Shown: one piece after another, positions 25,723 through 33,642 of the stretch | How the letters are laid out: each line of letters starts with the position of its first letter | Numbering within the stretch: position 1 is the stretch's first letter | Origin: Ewingella sp963519305 | GTDB taxonomy: Bacteria; Pseudomonadota; Gammaproteobacteria; Enterobacterales; Enterobacteriaceae | Length of the DNA stretch: 64,000 nt | Direction of reading: 5' to 3' | Assembly: GCA_963519305.1 (NCBI GenBank) | Contig: CAUQMS010000001.1 | Location: 186,001-250,000, forward strand | The notes under the pieces: model-generated | Database searches by the model: none | The model's input: the letters and a program-made list of their open reading frames with translations, nothing else | Told to the model about the DNA's origin: nothing | Position numbers and translations under genes: made by a program

Positions 25723-25944
25723 TTATTCGGCTGAGGCTTTGACCACCAGTTTGCTGCTGGCAAATTCTACCTGCTGGTCAGCAAGGATTTTACAACGTTT
25801 GCGGGTTTCTACCTGCCCGTTGACCTTCACCTGACCTTCAGCGATCACGGCTTTAGCCGCTGCGCCGCTTTCACACCAGCCCATAAATTTGAGCAGGTCG
25901 CACAGTTCAACGTGCGGGTGTTTTTCGAGAAAAAAAGTTTCCAT
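25723..25944 (-). CDS. ybcJ: S4-like RNA-binding protein YbcJ
   Basis: 73 residues (E. coli 70), an S4-type fold. METFFLEKHPHVELCDLLK, then GAAAKAVIAEGQVKVNGQ and ETRKRCKI are the S4 RNA-binding helix-turn pattern. It is predicted to bind structured RNA; the target is unknown. It follows folD on the same strand by 28 bp. Confidence 0.93.
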   Translation of the reverse strand: METFFLEKHPHVELCDLLKFMGWCESGAAAKAVIAEGQVKVNGQVETRKRCKILADQQVEFASSKLVVKASAE

Positions 25945-25972
25945 GGTTTCCTGACTTATCTGTTACTGACTT

Positions 25973-26839
25973 TTAGTTGGCGCTGATGTCGTGATATTCC
26001 TCGCAAGCCTGCAAGGTATTTTGAATCAGCGTCGCGACCGTCATCGGGCCTACGCCGCCCGGCACCGGTGTAATAAATGAAGCACGTTCTGCAGCGGCAT
26101 CAAATTCCACATCGCCGACAACTTTACCACTTTCCAGACGGTTTATACCGACATCCACCACGATTGCGCCCGGTTTAATCCATTCACCGGGAATAAAACC
26201 CGGTTTACCGACGGCAACCACCACCAGATCGGCATTCTCGACGTGATGGCGCAGATTTTTGGTAAAGCGGTGCGTGACGGTGGTAGTACAACCGGCAAGC
26301 AGCAGTTCCATGCTCATCGGACGGCCCACGATGTTGGATGCGCCAATCACGACGGCGTTCAGACCGAAAGTATCGATGCCATAGCGTTCCAGCAGCGTCA
26401 CGATACCGCGCGGTGTACAAGGGCGCAGGGTCGGCGCACGCTGGCACAGGCGGCCGACATTGTAGGGATGGAAGCCGTCAACGTCTTTGTCCGGATGAAT
26501 GCTTTCCAGCACTTTTACATTGTCGATGCCCGCAGGCAGCGGCAGCTGAACCAAAATGCCGTCAATCGCGCTGTCGTTATTCAGCTCATCGATTAACTTC
26601 AGCAGCTCACCTTCAGTAGTGGTAGCGGGTAAATCGTAAGAGCGCGACAGGAACCCGACTTCCTCACAGGAGCGGCGCTTGCTGGCGACGTAAATCTGCG
26701 ATGCCGGATTCTCTCCGACCAGCACAACAGCCAAACCCGGAGCACGTTTACCGGCGGCCAGTCGTTGTTTCACTTTTTCCGCAACTTCATTTCTGACCTG
26801 CTGCGCAATCGTTTTACCGTCAATAATCTTTGCTGACAT
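25973..26839 (-). CDS. folD: Bifunctional methylenetetrahydrofolate dehydrogenase/cyclohydrolase
   Basis: 288 residues, as in E. coli. It interconverts 5,10-methylene-THF, methenyl-THF and 10-formyl-THF with NADP. Motifs are IYVASKRRSCEEVGF (catalytic lysine), ILVQLPLPAGID, VIGASNIVGRPM (NADP loop) and ITPVPGGVGPMTVA. It is upstream of ybcJ and divergent from the dehydrogenase gene. Confidence 0.96.
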   Translation of the reverse strand: MSAKIIDGKTIAQQVRNEVAEKVKQRLAAGKRAPGLAVVLVGENPASQIYVASKRRSCEEVGFLSRSYDLPATTTEGELLKLIDELNNDSAIDGILVQLPLPAGIDNVKVLESIHPDKDVDGFHPYNVGRLCQRAPTLRPCTPRGIVTLLERYGIDTFGLNAVVIGASNIVGRPMSMELLLAGCTTTVTHRFTKNLRHHVENADLVVVAVGKPGFIPGEWIKPGAIVVDVGINRLESGKVVGDVEFDAAAERASFITPVPGGVGPMTVATLIQNTLQACEEYHDISAN

Positions 26840-27019
26840 CGGGGAGTAAATCCATCAATTAAAAAATGCAGGGGATGGCCCTATTTTGGCAGATGCAGCG
26901 CGCGCTGTCAGGCGCTGAATTGTCGTGGCCCATAAAATTGCCGCAGGAAAGCGAAGACGTTTGCAGGGAATGTGGCTATTTTAAGAGAACCTGAAATCGA
27001 AAACATAAGGAAAAGCGGG

Positions 27020-27931
27020 ATGACACGTAAAGTGGGAATTATCGGCGTGGGCCATGTCGGCGCCGATGTGGCCTTTTCTCTTGTCACGCAGGGACTGTGC
27101 GATGTGATTGTTTTGCTGGATGAAAACGAGAAGAAGTCAGCCAGTCAGGCGCTGGAACTGCGCGATATGGCGTCGCTTGTTGCGTCTCGGGTCAGGGTCA
27201 TCGCTAATGACTATGCCCAATTGCAGGACGCCGACGTGGTTGTCATCGCCGTCGGCCCTAAAACATTATTGCGTGAAGACCGGCTGGAAGAGCTGGCCGA
27301 AACCCGTGCCGCAGTCCGTGATGTAGTGCCGCGCATCATTGCCAGCGGCTTTGGCGGGGTGATCCTCAACATCACCAACCCCTGTGACGTGATAACTCAG
27401 ATTATTCAGCAGACCAGCGGTTTCCCGGATTCACAGGTTTTCGGTACAGGCACGTCTCTTGATACTGCCCGTATGAAGCGCGTAGTCGGTGAATTTTTCG
27501 GCTTTGATCCAAAAAGTGTTACAGGTTACGTGATGGGCGAACACGGTGAGTCGCAATTTGTGGCCTGGAGCACCGTGACATTAGGCGGCCGCCCGGTTGC
27601 TGAACTGGCGGGTGACACCGCTGTGGACTGGGCCAAAATGGACAGCGCCGTGCGCGGTGGTGGCTGGGAGATCCTGCAAGGCAAAGGCTGGACCAGTTTT
27701 GGTATCGCGACGGCCACCGCACGCTTAGTCGATGCCATTCTGTCGGATGCCAACACTGTCTATCCGGTCGCAGCGTGGGATGATAATCTGCAGGTATACA
27801 TCGGCCAGCCTGCCGTTATCGGCAAAAGAGGTGTGGTACAAACCCTGCAACCTGAACTGACCGCATACGAAAATATTGCCTATCAGGCGTCGGCGCGGGT
27901 GATCACTGCGGCCATAAATTCAGACAAATAG
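27020..27931 (+). CDS. L-lactate/L-2-hydroxyacid dehydrogenase (LDH/HicDH-like)
   Basis: About 303 residues of the LDH/MDH superfamily. GIIGVGHVGADVAFSL is the NAD-binding glycine loop, ILNITNPCDV and GTGTSLDTARMKR supply conserved Asn and Arg, and GEHGES holds the catalytic histidine. The mobile loop GPKTLLREDRLEEL departs from true lactate dehydrogenases and looks like L-2-hydroxyisocaproate dehydrogenases, which take longer 2-oxo acids. The ATG at 27020 follows AAGGA and gives the MTRKVGIIG start; a 16-codon upstream extension is possible but less natural. It is not part of the E. coli gene order here. Confidence 0.85.
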   Translation: MTRKVGIIGVGHVGADVAFSLVTQGLCDVIVLLDENEKKSASQALELRDMASLVASRVRVIANDYAQLQDADVVVIAVGPKTLLREDRLEELAETRAAVRDVVPRIIASGFGGVILNITNPCDVITQIIQQTSGFPDSQVFGTGTSLDTARMKRVVGEFFGFDPKSVTGYVMGEHGESQFVAWSTVTLGGRPVAELAGDTAVDWAKMDSAVRGGGWEILQGKGWTSFGIATATARLVDAILSDANTVYPVAAWDDNLQVYIGQPAVIGKRGVVQTLQPELTAYENIAYQASARVITAAINSDK

Positions 27932-28015
27932 GTTAACCCGCCATCCAAATAAAGGCGTGCAGGGCAGTGAATAACGACAAATCGTTCAGTCATTAAGCAG
28001 TGAGGTCGAAAGCCA

Positions 28016-28043
28016 TTGACTCACTGCGGTCTGCCCGTATAAT
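28016..28043 (+). promoter_or_regulatory. Promoter of argU
   Basis: TTGACT (28016-28021), 16-bp spacer, TATAAT (28038-28043). The mature tRNA begins 34 bases further on. Confidence 0.85.
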
Positions 28044-28077
28044 CCGAGTCCGCAACGCTCCCAAATGGGACTGCAAT

Positions 28078-28154
28078 GCGCCCTTAGCTCAGTTGGATAG
28101 AGCAACGGCCTTCTAAGCCGTAGGTCACAGGTTCGAATCCTGTAGGGCGTACCA
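28078..28154 (+). tRNA. argU: tRNA-Arg (anticodon UCU)
   Basis: A 77-nt cloverleaf with encoded CCA. Acceptor GCGCCCT/AGGGCGT, anticodon stem ACGGC/GCCGT around loop CTTCTAA with anticodon TCT at 28112-28114, T arm ACAGG-TTCGAAT-CCTGT. It reads the rare AGA codon. Its 3' part from the anticodon loop onward is duplicated at 52587, so it is the integration site of the island. Its original downstream terminator is now at 52645. Confidence 0.97.
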
Positions 28155-28157
28155 TTT
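28110..28157 (+). repeat. attL: argU 3' half
   Basis: 48 bp from the anticodon loop through CCA plus TTT. It matches 52587-52634 at 46 of 48 positions; the two differences are in the T loop and its stem (GAATCC against GAGCCC). Confidence 0.9.
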
Positions 28158-28212
28158 AGAATCAATGAGTTACGAAAATCCCTTCAATAAAAATCACACG
28201 CACTAAAAATTT

Positions 28213-28235
28213 ATGTAACGGCTGGTGTAAGTAAA
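28213..28235 (+). repeat. Possible integrase arm-type site, left
   Basis: ATGTAACGGC-TGG-TGTAAGTAAA. The same sequence with GTA in the middle occurs at 52437-52459 in the same orientation, 20 of 23 identical. The two copies lie just inside the two island ends. Confidence 0.6.
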
Positions 28236-28256
28236 ATTTCTCAATGCTAATCAACG

Positions 28257-29093
28257 TTAGCGTGAACTAGCCAGCATCCCCGGATAATGCTTCGCCACGA
28301 TATCATTCATCTTTTCTGTCAGATCGCACCGCTTAAAAGTGATGTGTGCAGTTCCCTTCTGGAAGTAACGAATACTGAAGAAATCATCTTCGTAGACATC
28401 CTGCGATGGGTTGTCCCGAATATGCTCCATCAATCGGGTAGTAACATCGCCACGGTTGTCGGGAATCGGTTTACCATCGAGCAGAAACAGCATTCTTTCC
28501 AGGTCTGCCAGCTGATCTCGTCTCCAGCCCCAGTTCAGACTAAATCCCCAGTGGTTATGCGTCACCAGATTGTTGACGATGATCTTTTTACCAAAGCTGC
28601 AGGGACTATTGGTTTTGTAATCCCACGACAGCCCTTTAAAGACATTGATAATCCCACGTTCGAAGACATCCATTTTGTTGAGATGTAACTGTTCAAAGGT
28701 GGTGAGGATATTCACCTCGCTGATTGCCGGAAGATCGCCCTCCTCAAGCTCTTTATGCCACTGGTCGCGGGCTTGGGCATCCATCAAGGCTATCATGCCG
28801 GACTTCAACATCAAGTCTCGCCAGATACTGCGGTCAATATTACGGGTAATGGCAGGTATGGCTTTATCCACCGTCTCTGTTAACCAGCTATCATAGCGGT
28901 GCCCGGATTTCATCGCCCAGTCTTGTGCGGTACCACCGCCGATTTCTGCGGTTAATCGGGAAAGACTATCAAGCATTTCTATAATCTGTTTAATCTGACT
29001 CAGGACAGCATCACGACCGCGTACAATACGTTCAATATTGGTCGAGCAAATCAGTTCGCGATGTTCAGTTAAGACTTCAGCCTGTGTTTGCAT
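28257..29093 (-). CDS. DUF4942 domain protein
   Basis: 278 residues, recognised as the DUF4942 protein that commonly follows cbtA in E. coli CP4-type islands. Visible patterns include a helical N-terminal half with WLTETVDKAIPAITRNIDRS and a C-terminal mixed domain with FGKKIIVNNLVTHNHWGFSLN and SIRYFQKGTAHITFKR. The role is unknown. It may be a methyltransferase-like or toxin-associated fold, which I cannot confirm. It is last in the leftward operon, 114 bp after cbtA. Confidence 0.85.
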   Translation of the reverse strand: MQTQAEVLTEHRELICSTNIERIVRGRDAVLSQIKQIIEMLDSLSRLTAEIGGGTAQDWAMKSGHRYDSWLTETVDKAIPAITRNIDRSIWRDLMLKSGMIALMDAQARDQWHKELEEGDLPAISEVNILTTFEQLHLNKMDVFERGIINVFKGLSWDYKTNSPCSFGKKIIVNNLVTHNHWGFSLNWGWRRDQLADLERMLFLLDGKPIPDNRGDVTTRLMEHIRDNPSQDVYEDDFFSIRYFQKGTAHITFKRCDLTEKMNDIVAKHYPGMLASSR

Positions 29094-29207
29094 GATATTT
29101 TATCCATAGAAAGAAAATGTCCCTGCCAATACCGGCAAGAACATTATGTAAGGAGTGAATAAGAAGAGAAGGTCAGGAAGGTAAATCAGGAAGACGGCAC
29201 GCAAAAT

Positions 29208-29549
29208 TTACTGGGCAATGTGCTTAGCCTTTTTTCGCAATAACCCCGTCGCTTGCCTTGCCCGAAGAATATCAACAGCCCGCAGATAAGGTGATGGCTC
29301 ATGACCACTCAATCCTTGTCTGTCGATACGTACCAGTTCGTACTTATCTACCAAGAAGTTAACCGCGTCGGTGAGAGTGATACCGGCATCAATATGTTCC
29401 TGAATAACCCGTTCTTCACTAAAAGGCGTGTCGTTTAATGTCAGTCCATAATGCTGTTGCAGCACACGAGCCAAAAGCATTTGCCAGATAGTCACAGGCG
29501 GCAGGCAAGGCTTAGCCCCTCGGTTATTTAATAAAGGTAAGCTTTTCAT
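29208..29549 (-). CDS. CbtA/YeeV-family toxin (type IV toxin-antitoxin)
   Basis: 113 residues. PPVTIWQMLLARVLQQHYGLTLNDTPF and DAVNFLVDKYELVRIDRQG closely follow CbtA, which blocks polymerisation of FtsZ and MreB in E. coli. RAVDILRARQATGLL is the typical C-terminal end. The usual partner, a YeeU-type antitoxin, is at 30168. In between lie a glycine-zipper gene and a broken second cbtA copy, so toxin and antitoxin are not adjacent. GAGAG precedes the ATG. Confidence 0.9.
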   Translation of the reverse strand: MKSLPLLNNRGAKPCLPPVTIWQMLLARVLQQHYGLTLNDTPFSEERVIQEHIDAGITLTDAVNFLVDKYELVRIDRQGLSGHEPSPYLRAVDILRARQATGLLRKKAKHIAQ

Positions 29550-29662
29550 AACGAACTCTCAGATGGGTGAATAGAGGTTAATGTCTTGAGGAGTAAATAA
29601 TGATGAGGATAAAATTGCCAGACTGTCAGAAAGACAATGCTGTCAATCCTATAAAAGTAATA

Positions 29663-29950
29663 TTAATCAAATAGTTGATTACAGTCCACGCATTCATAGC
29701 GTTCGAATATGACGCCATCCAGTGCGGCCCCTGCCACAGCACCTGCGGTTGCTCCAGCGATAAATCGGCCCAATAATGCCCCCATCGCTGCACCAGCAAG
29801 GGTGCCAACAACAGGAATGGCTGAACCAATGGCAGCCCCACTTAAAGCCCCTGATACACCGCCAGCAACAGCGCCCCCTTTCTTGCCGGTATGACGCTCC
29901 CGAACTCGGTGGGAGTTACATACTGGGCAACGAATGTTATTTTTCATCAT
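29663..29950 (-). CDS. Small zinc-ribbon / glycine-zipper protein
   Basis: 95 residues. It starts IRCPVCNSHRVRER and ends YECVDCNQLFD, giving two CxxC pairs that could bind zinc. Between them is a long Gly/Ala-rich hydrophobic stretch (GGAVAGGVSGALSGAAIGSA and on, residues 25-80) of the glycine-zipper type that can insert in membranes. AAGGA precedes two ATGs at 29950 and 29947. It overlaps the broken cbtA copy by 14 bases. The function is unknown; a membrane-active small protein in a toxin region is notable. Confidence 0.7.
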   Translation of the reverse strand: MMKNNIRCPVCNSHRVRERHTGKKGGAVAGGVSGALSGAAIGSAIPVVGTLAGAAMGALLGRFIAGATAGAVAGAALDGVIFERYECVDCNQLFD

Positions 29951-30140
29951 AATTTCCTTCTGTGTTTGGGTAAGTTCCAGCTTCGTTTTTCAAAATAACG
30001 TTTTCATCATTGAATAATGTGCCGCTCAACGTCAGCCCACAGGACTGTAACAGCAGGCTTATCAGTAACATTAGCCAGACACCCCCAGGCAGTGGATATG
30101 GCATCGTCACCCGCCGGATTGTTGCAGGTAAGATTTTCAT
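29937..30140 (-). pseudogene. Truncated cbtA-like copy
   Basis: 67 codons. MKILPATIRRV, then VWLMLLISLLLQSCGLTLSGTLFNDENVI aligns with the first half of CbtA (VWQMLLTRLLEKHYGLTLNDTPFSDETVI), after which similarity fades and the frame stops. The conserved DAVNFLVEKYxLVR half is missing. The copy lies directly after the cbeA antitoxin, where an intact toxin would normally be. It probably arose by partial duplication or replacement. Confidence 0.75.
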
Positions 30141-30167
30141 TTTTTTTCTCGCGTGAATTAAAAAGGT

Positions 30168-30518
30168 TTAACGTTTTGTGGGGTAAATGACGATGTAGAC
30201 GTAGCCATGCGAACCAAGAGTATCCGCTTCGCATGTCAGCCCCTTCACATACAGCGTGACGCTGTGCTGGTGGCGGGGATTAAGTTCGCCGCTGGTGAGC
30301 ATTAGTTCCATCTGTTTCATCAGTACCGGAAAGTCCTGGTCCAGATGGCATAACTCTGCATCATTGAATGTCCCGGCGATGCTGGTACGGTCAGCCAGGT
30401 AATGCAGGCAGTTGCCTTCCTGGACCAGCCGTGCGCCAAAGCACGGGGTGATATCGCGTTTCAGTCCCCACCAAGGCGCTTTCGTGTGGTTGCTTGCTGT
30501 CGGTGTTTTATTCGACAA
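30168..30518 (-). CDS. CbeA/YeeU-family antitoxin
   Basis: 116 residues. PWWGLKRDITPCFGARLVQEGN, HLDQDFPVLMKQMELMLTSGEL and HSVTLYVKGLTCEADTLGS match the YeeU (CbeA) family, which counteracts CbtA by stabilising MreB and FtsZ filaments rather than by binding the toxin (type IV system). It follows yeeT by 22 bp and is followed by the broken toxin copy. Confidence 0.92.
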   Translation of the reverse strand: MSNKTPTASNHTKAPWWGLKRDITPCFGARLVQEGNCLHYLADRTSIAGTFNDAELCHLDQDFPVLMKQMELMLTSGELNPRHQHSVTLYVKGLTCEADTLGSHGYVYIVIYPTKR

Positions 30519-30540
30519 TGTAGCGCTCCTTAAATATGAG

Positions 30541-30762
30541 TTAATTCAGCGTGACACAACGCAGGGCCACATACGGGCCGTTGAAGTCCTGACGTCGTTC
30601 GGCGTATACCGCCAGTACCCCGCTAATATCCTGCACCTCGCGCCCGGCGTAGTGGCAGATGCTGCCGGACCACTTATATTTCCCTGTGCAAAACCGAAAT
30701 AAGCGGGACTGCGGATGCTGACTGTAGATTGTCATCGCTTGACGCTTGCTGATGATATTCAT
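30541..30762 (-). CDS. yeeT: YeeT-family protein (DUF987)
   Basis: 73 residues. MNIISKRQAMTIYSQHPQSR and the ending GVLAVYAERRQDFNGPYVAL match YeeT of E. coli island operons. The start at 30762 gives the conserved N-terminus; 21 extra in-frame codons upstream overlap radC and are not conserved. Function unknown. It sits between radC-like and cbeA, as in CP4-44. Confidence 0.9.
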   Translation of the reverse strand: MNIISKRQAMTIYSQHPQSRLFRFCTGKYKWSGSICHYAGREVQDISGVLAVYAERRQDFNGPYVALRCVTLN

Positions 30763-30775
30763 CGCTGTTTTCTCC

Positions 30776-31258
30776 TTATAGCCAGCCGCGTTCGGCAAAC
30801 GAGACAATCTCGATCCCGCCGACAATCAGATGGTCCAACAGGTGGATGTCCACTAGGGCAAGTGCCTGCATAAGGCGCAGCGTGATGGTTTTATCTGCCT
30901 GGCTGGGTGTGGGGTCACCGGAAGGATGGTTGTGGGCGATAATCACCGTCGCCGCATTGAAGTACAGGGCCCGCTTGACCACCTCGCGAGGATGTATCTC
31001 TGTACTGTTAATTGTGCCGGTGAATAGTGTTTCATGGGCAATCAACTGGTTCTGCTGGTTCAGGTACAGCACTATAAACTCTTCGCGCTCTAGTCCAGCC
31101 ATTTTCAGTTTCAGCCAGTCACGGGCAGCCTGAGTGGAGGTGAATGCCACGCCTGTTTCGCGCAGGTGTCGGTCAAGCAGCGTTAAAGCGCGTTTTACCG
31201 TGCGTTGTGCGGTTAGTGGAAGGACCGGAGTCAGTGGGATAAGTGACTGTTCCATCAT
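30776..31258 (-). CDS. RadC-like JAB-domain protein (YeeS type)
   Basis: 160 residues. The JAMM/MPN metal motif is complete: FTGTINSTEIHPREVVKRAL, then IIAHNHPSGDPTPSQAD (HxHPSGxxxPSxxD). It belongs to the short RadC family carried by genomic islands and is probably a zinc-dependent hydrolase or nuclease-like protein. The historical DNA-repair role of RadC is not supported. Its ATG follows AGGAT, eight bases after the ardB stop. Confidence 0.92.
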   Translation of the reverse strand: MMEQSLIPLTPVLPLTAQRTVKRALTLLDRHLRETGVAFTSTQAARDWLKLKMAGLEREEFIVLYLNQQNQLIAHETLFTGTINSTEIHPREVVKRALYFNAATVIIAHNHPSGDPTPSQADKTITLRLMQALALVDIHLLDHLIVGGIEIVSFAERGWL

Positions 31259-31266
31259 GGGTATCC

Positions 31267-31725
31267 TTAATCAATAATGCGAAAAATGGCGTGGGATTCA
31301 GGGTGCTGCAGGGCGTAATCCCGCAGGCGGTAATAGTGCTCAGTCATGGCGTCACACTCCGTGCGGCAGGCGTGGTGGCTGTACGCGAGGAGACAGACGG
31401 CTATCCCGGCAGCTTCCGCGCTTATTTCCGCACCATTGCCGTTCACGTTGTTGAACAGATACCATTTATCGTCACTGTCAGTATCAGGGGCCATAAACGC
31501 CCCGCCATTGCTGAGCGTGTAAAAAGACCAGATACCACCGCTGTACTCATCACAGAAGCGGTCCATCCAGGCGAAAATACGGGGTTCCAGCGTTATCCAC
31601 TGCGGGATAGAGCCAAAGTGCTGCAGCCAGAAATCGAGACGCTGCTCGTCAGGTACTGGTGTTACAGTAAGGTCAAATTGAGACTCATTAGCGGATATCA
31701 ATTCGCGTTGAGTTTGTGTCGTCAT
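31267..31725 (-). CDS. ArdB/KlcA-family antirestriction protein (copy 1)
   Basis: 152 residues. RLDFWLQHFGSIPQWITLEPRIFAWMDRFCDEY, GIWSFYTLSNGGAF, and GNGAEISAEAAGIAVCLLAYSHHA are ArdB/KlcA marks. ArdB proteins relieve type I restriction in vivo by an indirect mechanism. Copy 2 at 35489 is clearly homologous but diverged. A hairpin plus T-run lies in the leader, 15 bp before the start. Confidence 0.9.
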   Translation of the reverse strand: MTTQTQRELISANESQFDLTVTPVPDEQRLDFWLQHFGSIPQWITLEPRIFAWMDRFCDEYSGGIWSFYTLSNGGAFMAPDTDSDDKWYLFNNVNGNGAEISAEAAGIAVCLLAYSHHACRTECDAMTEHYYRLRDYALQHPESHAIFRIID

Positions 31726-31739
31726 GGATATTCTCCGTC

Positions 31740-31769
31740 AATAAAAACGCCAGCGACGATGGCTGGCGT
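31740..31769 (-). terminator. Hairpin with T-run in the ardB copy-1 leader (terminator/attenuator)
   Basis: ACGCCAGC (31747-31754) and GCTGGCGT (31762-31769) give a perfect 8-bp stem. On the minus strand it is followed by TTTTTATT and then, within 16 bases, the ardB start. Confidence 0.8.
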
Positions 31770-31810
31770 ATGGGAAATAAAGGACATGCAGGGATGATGA
31801 ATGAGTGTGG

Positions 31811-32045
31811 TCAGGAGGAGGATGCTCTGAGGATGCCTGACTTGCGGATATAACGGTTAAGCCCTTACCGGCATCAGGTTCAAAGCACCACGCCCGCCAG
31901 CCCTTAGACCTTCAGAGTCACGAACCACCAGGCGGAAGTGGCTACTCTGGTCATCTTCAATGCTGAGGTTGTGATACCGGCGGGTAACAGCCTAAGCCTG
32001 CTGTCGGGTGAAAAGTCCCGGTGGCAGCATATGAGATTCAGACAT
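31811..32045 (-). pseudogene. DUF905-family gene remnant
   Basis: Read leftward from ATG at 32043-32045: MSESHMLPPGLFTRQQA, then TAG, then AVTRRYHNLSIEDDQSSHFR and LVVRDSEG in the same frame. Next, in a second frame, WRAWCFEPDAGKGL, and in a third, NRYIRKSGILRASSS before TGA at 31811-31813. Joined, these pieces match the small DUF905 proteins of E. coli islands over their full length (about 75 residues). One nonsense codon and two frameshifts make it non-functional. It is too broken to appear as a normal open frame. Confidence 0.8.
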
Positions 32046-32057
32046 TCTGTGTACCTT

Positions 32058-32094
32058 AAAAGCAAAAGCCCCTGACGCAGATGCGCCAAGGGCT
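32058..32094 (-). terminator. Rho-independent terminator of the secreted-protein gene
   Basis: AGCCC..CGC (32067-32078) pairs with GCG..GGGCT (32083-32094), two mismatches, loop AGAT. It is followed on the minus strand by TTTTGCTTTT, about 30 bases after the stop of the gene at 32123. Confidence 0.75.
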
Positions 32095-32122
32095 ATGGGA
32101 GTATGCAGGTGTGGGGTGATTA

Positions 32123-32533
32123 TCAGAAACCCGTCTGCACCTTATATAGGCGCAAAGTTTTGCTGCCCCGGACAATCTTCACATACAGGGCATTATCTTT
32201 TGTGCCACGAACAAACCCGGCCTTTACATCTCCCTTGCAGTCACCACCGTCATAAGGGATGTTAAGTCCGGTGCTAAATACCAGGTCAATAATCCCGAAA
32301 CTTAAATCTTCACAGGCTGGACCGGGCAAATCCTGAATCAGAGCAAATTTATGGTCGTCGCTTAAACCGGTCAGTGAGCACATGGAGGTGTTGATGTCAT
32401 TTCCCTGGCACCAGTACTCCTGGCCGGGATTGTCTTTATCCATCAGGCTTGCCGGAAGTTGAGCGGCACCGGCACTAAATGCGGCAAGTGACAGAATGAG
32501 GGCGGGTACAGCAGATGTCATTATTTTCAGCAT
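32123..32533 (-). CDS. Putative secreted protein, island paralogue A
   Basis: 136 residues. An N-terminal signal peptide (MLKIMTSAVPALILSLAAFS, cleavage likely after SAGA) leads to a periplasmic or secreted domain with four cysteines (YWCQGN, SMCSL, PACEDL, GDCKGD) that could make two disulfides. The gene upstream at 32600 has the same layout and a similar YWC/FWC start and LYKVQTGF/LFRYRRF-like end, so they look like distant paralogues. I do not recognise the function. Confidence 0.75.
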   Translation of the reverse strand: MLKIMTSAVPALILSLAAFSAGAAQLPASLMDKDNPGQEYWCQGNDINTSMCSLTGLSDDHKFALIQDLPGPACEDLSFGIIDLVFSTGLNIPYDGGDCKGDVKAGFVRGTKDNALYVKIVRGSKTLRLYKVQTGF

Positions 32534-32599
32534 GGTTTTCTTCCTGAATTAATCCAGCCCGCTGTCGGGCAAAATGAGGTAGATTGGTATCGGGTGTTA

Positions 32600-33037
32600 T
32601 CAGAAGCGCCGGTAGCGAAACAGCTCTTTGCCCTGATAAAGTGCCACCAGGTCGTCATATTCCGGCTTCTTCTGGTTGGACTTAAAGGTCACTATCGTGC
32701 CCGGACGGCACAGGTCTTTTACGGTGAGCCCAAATTTCTTGTCCGGAGTAATGGTGAATCCCTTCGACACATCGTTGTGCATGATGGTTATCCAGCCCCA
32801 CAGGCCGCCTTCGCAGCCTTTAAAAGGTGCTGAACGCACCGTGACCATCCCGCCCAGACGATCAACAGACATGGCTTCGCATTTCCCCGTAACCTGGCGA
32901 TGCGCATCACACCAGAAAATTTTCCCGTTGTTGTCACTGACGGCTGCAGGGAGCGTTCGGTTATAAGGCTGAGCCTGAGTTCCTGCACAGAGCAGCAGGC
33001 TGCCTGTAATGCTCATTATCTTAAGCAGTGTTTTCAT
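32600..33037 (-). CDS. Putative secreted protein, island paralogue B
   Basis: 145 residues from the ATG at 33037 (GAGG upstream); a TTG five codons earlier is less likely. The signal peptide is MKTLLKIMSITGSLLLCAGTQA. The mature part has four cysteines (FWCDAH, GKCEAM, KGCEGG, DLCRPG) spaced like those of paralogue A. It shares KFALIQDLPG / GMVTVRSAPF-type and C-terminal strands with it. Similar proteins occur in E. coli islands near yfjR. The role is unknown; a periplasmic inhibitor or anti-phage factor is only a guess. Confidence 0.75.
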   Translation of the reverse strand: MKTLLKIMSITGSLLLCAGTQAQPYNRTLPAAVSDNNGKIFWCDAHRQVTGKCEAMSVDRLGGMVTVRSAPFKGCEGGLWGWITIMHNDVSKGFTITPDKKFGLTVKDLCRPGTIVTFKSNQKKPEYDDLVALYQGKELFRYRRF

Positions 33038-33080
33038 TATGTTATTCCTCAAAAGGGAGGCGATATCCGCAGGTGATGAT

Positions 33081-33617
33081 TCAGGCCATCACAGTCAGAA
33101 TTAACATCACCAACCATACCCAGAAGTAAGCTGGTTTCTGCCCGAGGGCTTTCGCCCGTCGCCACAGATAGAATGGCACCAACCAAGCCAGTTTACCGAA
33201 CGTGGTGGTATCCACTCCGGCCTTACGCAGACGTCGTTCATCGAGATACCCCAGAGCGATATTGAGCAGCAGCGTGATAAACCAGTACTCCCCGTCCGAG
33301 ACAGCCTCATATGCCTCGTCAAAAGACATTCCGTTCAGCCCAGCCGTCCACAGCTCAAGCGCATAACCAATGAAGGGAGCAAATGCCAGCGTCCATACCA
33401 CTCCACCCGGAATGCGGTTTCCTGGTAATGCTGGTGGAGTTGTGCTGTGGAGCAGCGCCGAAGCCAGCGGGGTTGCGGAGATTGGCTGCCACTCCGTCAT
33501 ACCCTGTCGCCATACCAAAGTGGATGCAGTCAGTTCACCGCGCATAATCAGGCCGGTGATGTCGTCTTCAGTCACATTGTCGTGACGTATGCCATTTTTA
33601 TCGTAATGCCAGGTCAT
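33081..33617 (-). CDS. GYF_2 (DUF4339) membrane protein
   Basis: 178 residues. The N-terminal GYF_2 domain (MTWHYDKNGIRHDNVTEDDI to LVWRQGMTEWQPI, residues 1-50) is a protein-interaction module. Four hydrophobic segments follow (about 75-95, 110-130, 143-155, 160-178). GAAGGAAAA precedes the ATG. It is 43 bp upstream of paralogue B and 25 bp downstream of yfjR on the same strand. Probably an inner-membrane scaffold; function unknown. Confidence 0.8.
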   Translation of the reverse strand: MTWHYDKNGIRHDNVTEDDITGLIMRGELTASTLVWRQGMTEWQPISATPLASALLHSTTPPALPGNRIPGGVVWTLAFAPFIGYALELWTAGLNGMSFDEAYEAVSDGEYWFITLLLNIALGYLDERRLRKAGVDTTTFGKLAWLVPFYLWRRAKALGQKPAYFWVWLVMLILTVMA

Positions 33618-33642
33618 TGTTTTTCCTTCTTAACAGAGGTAA

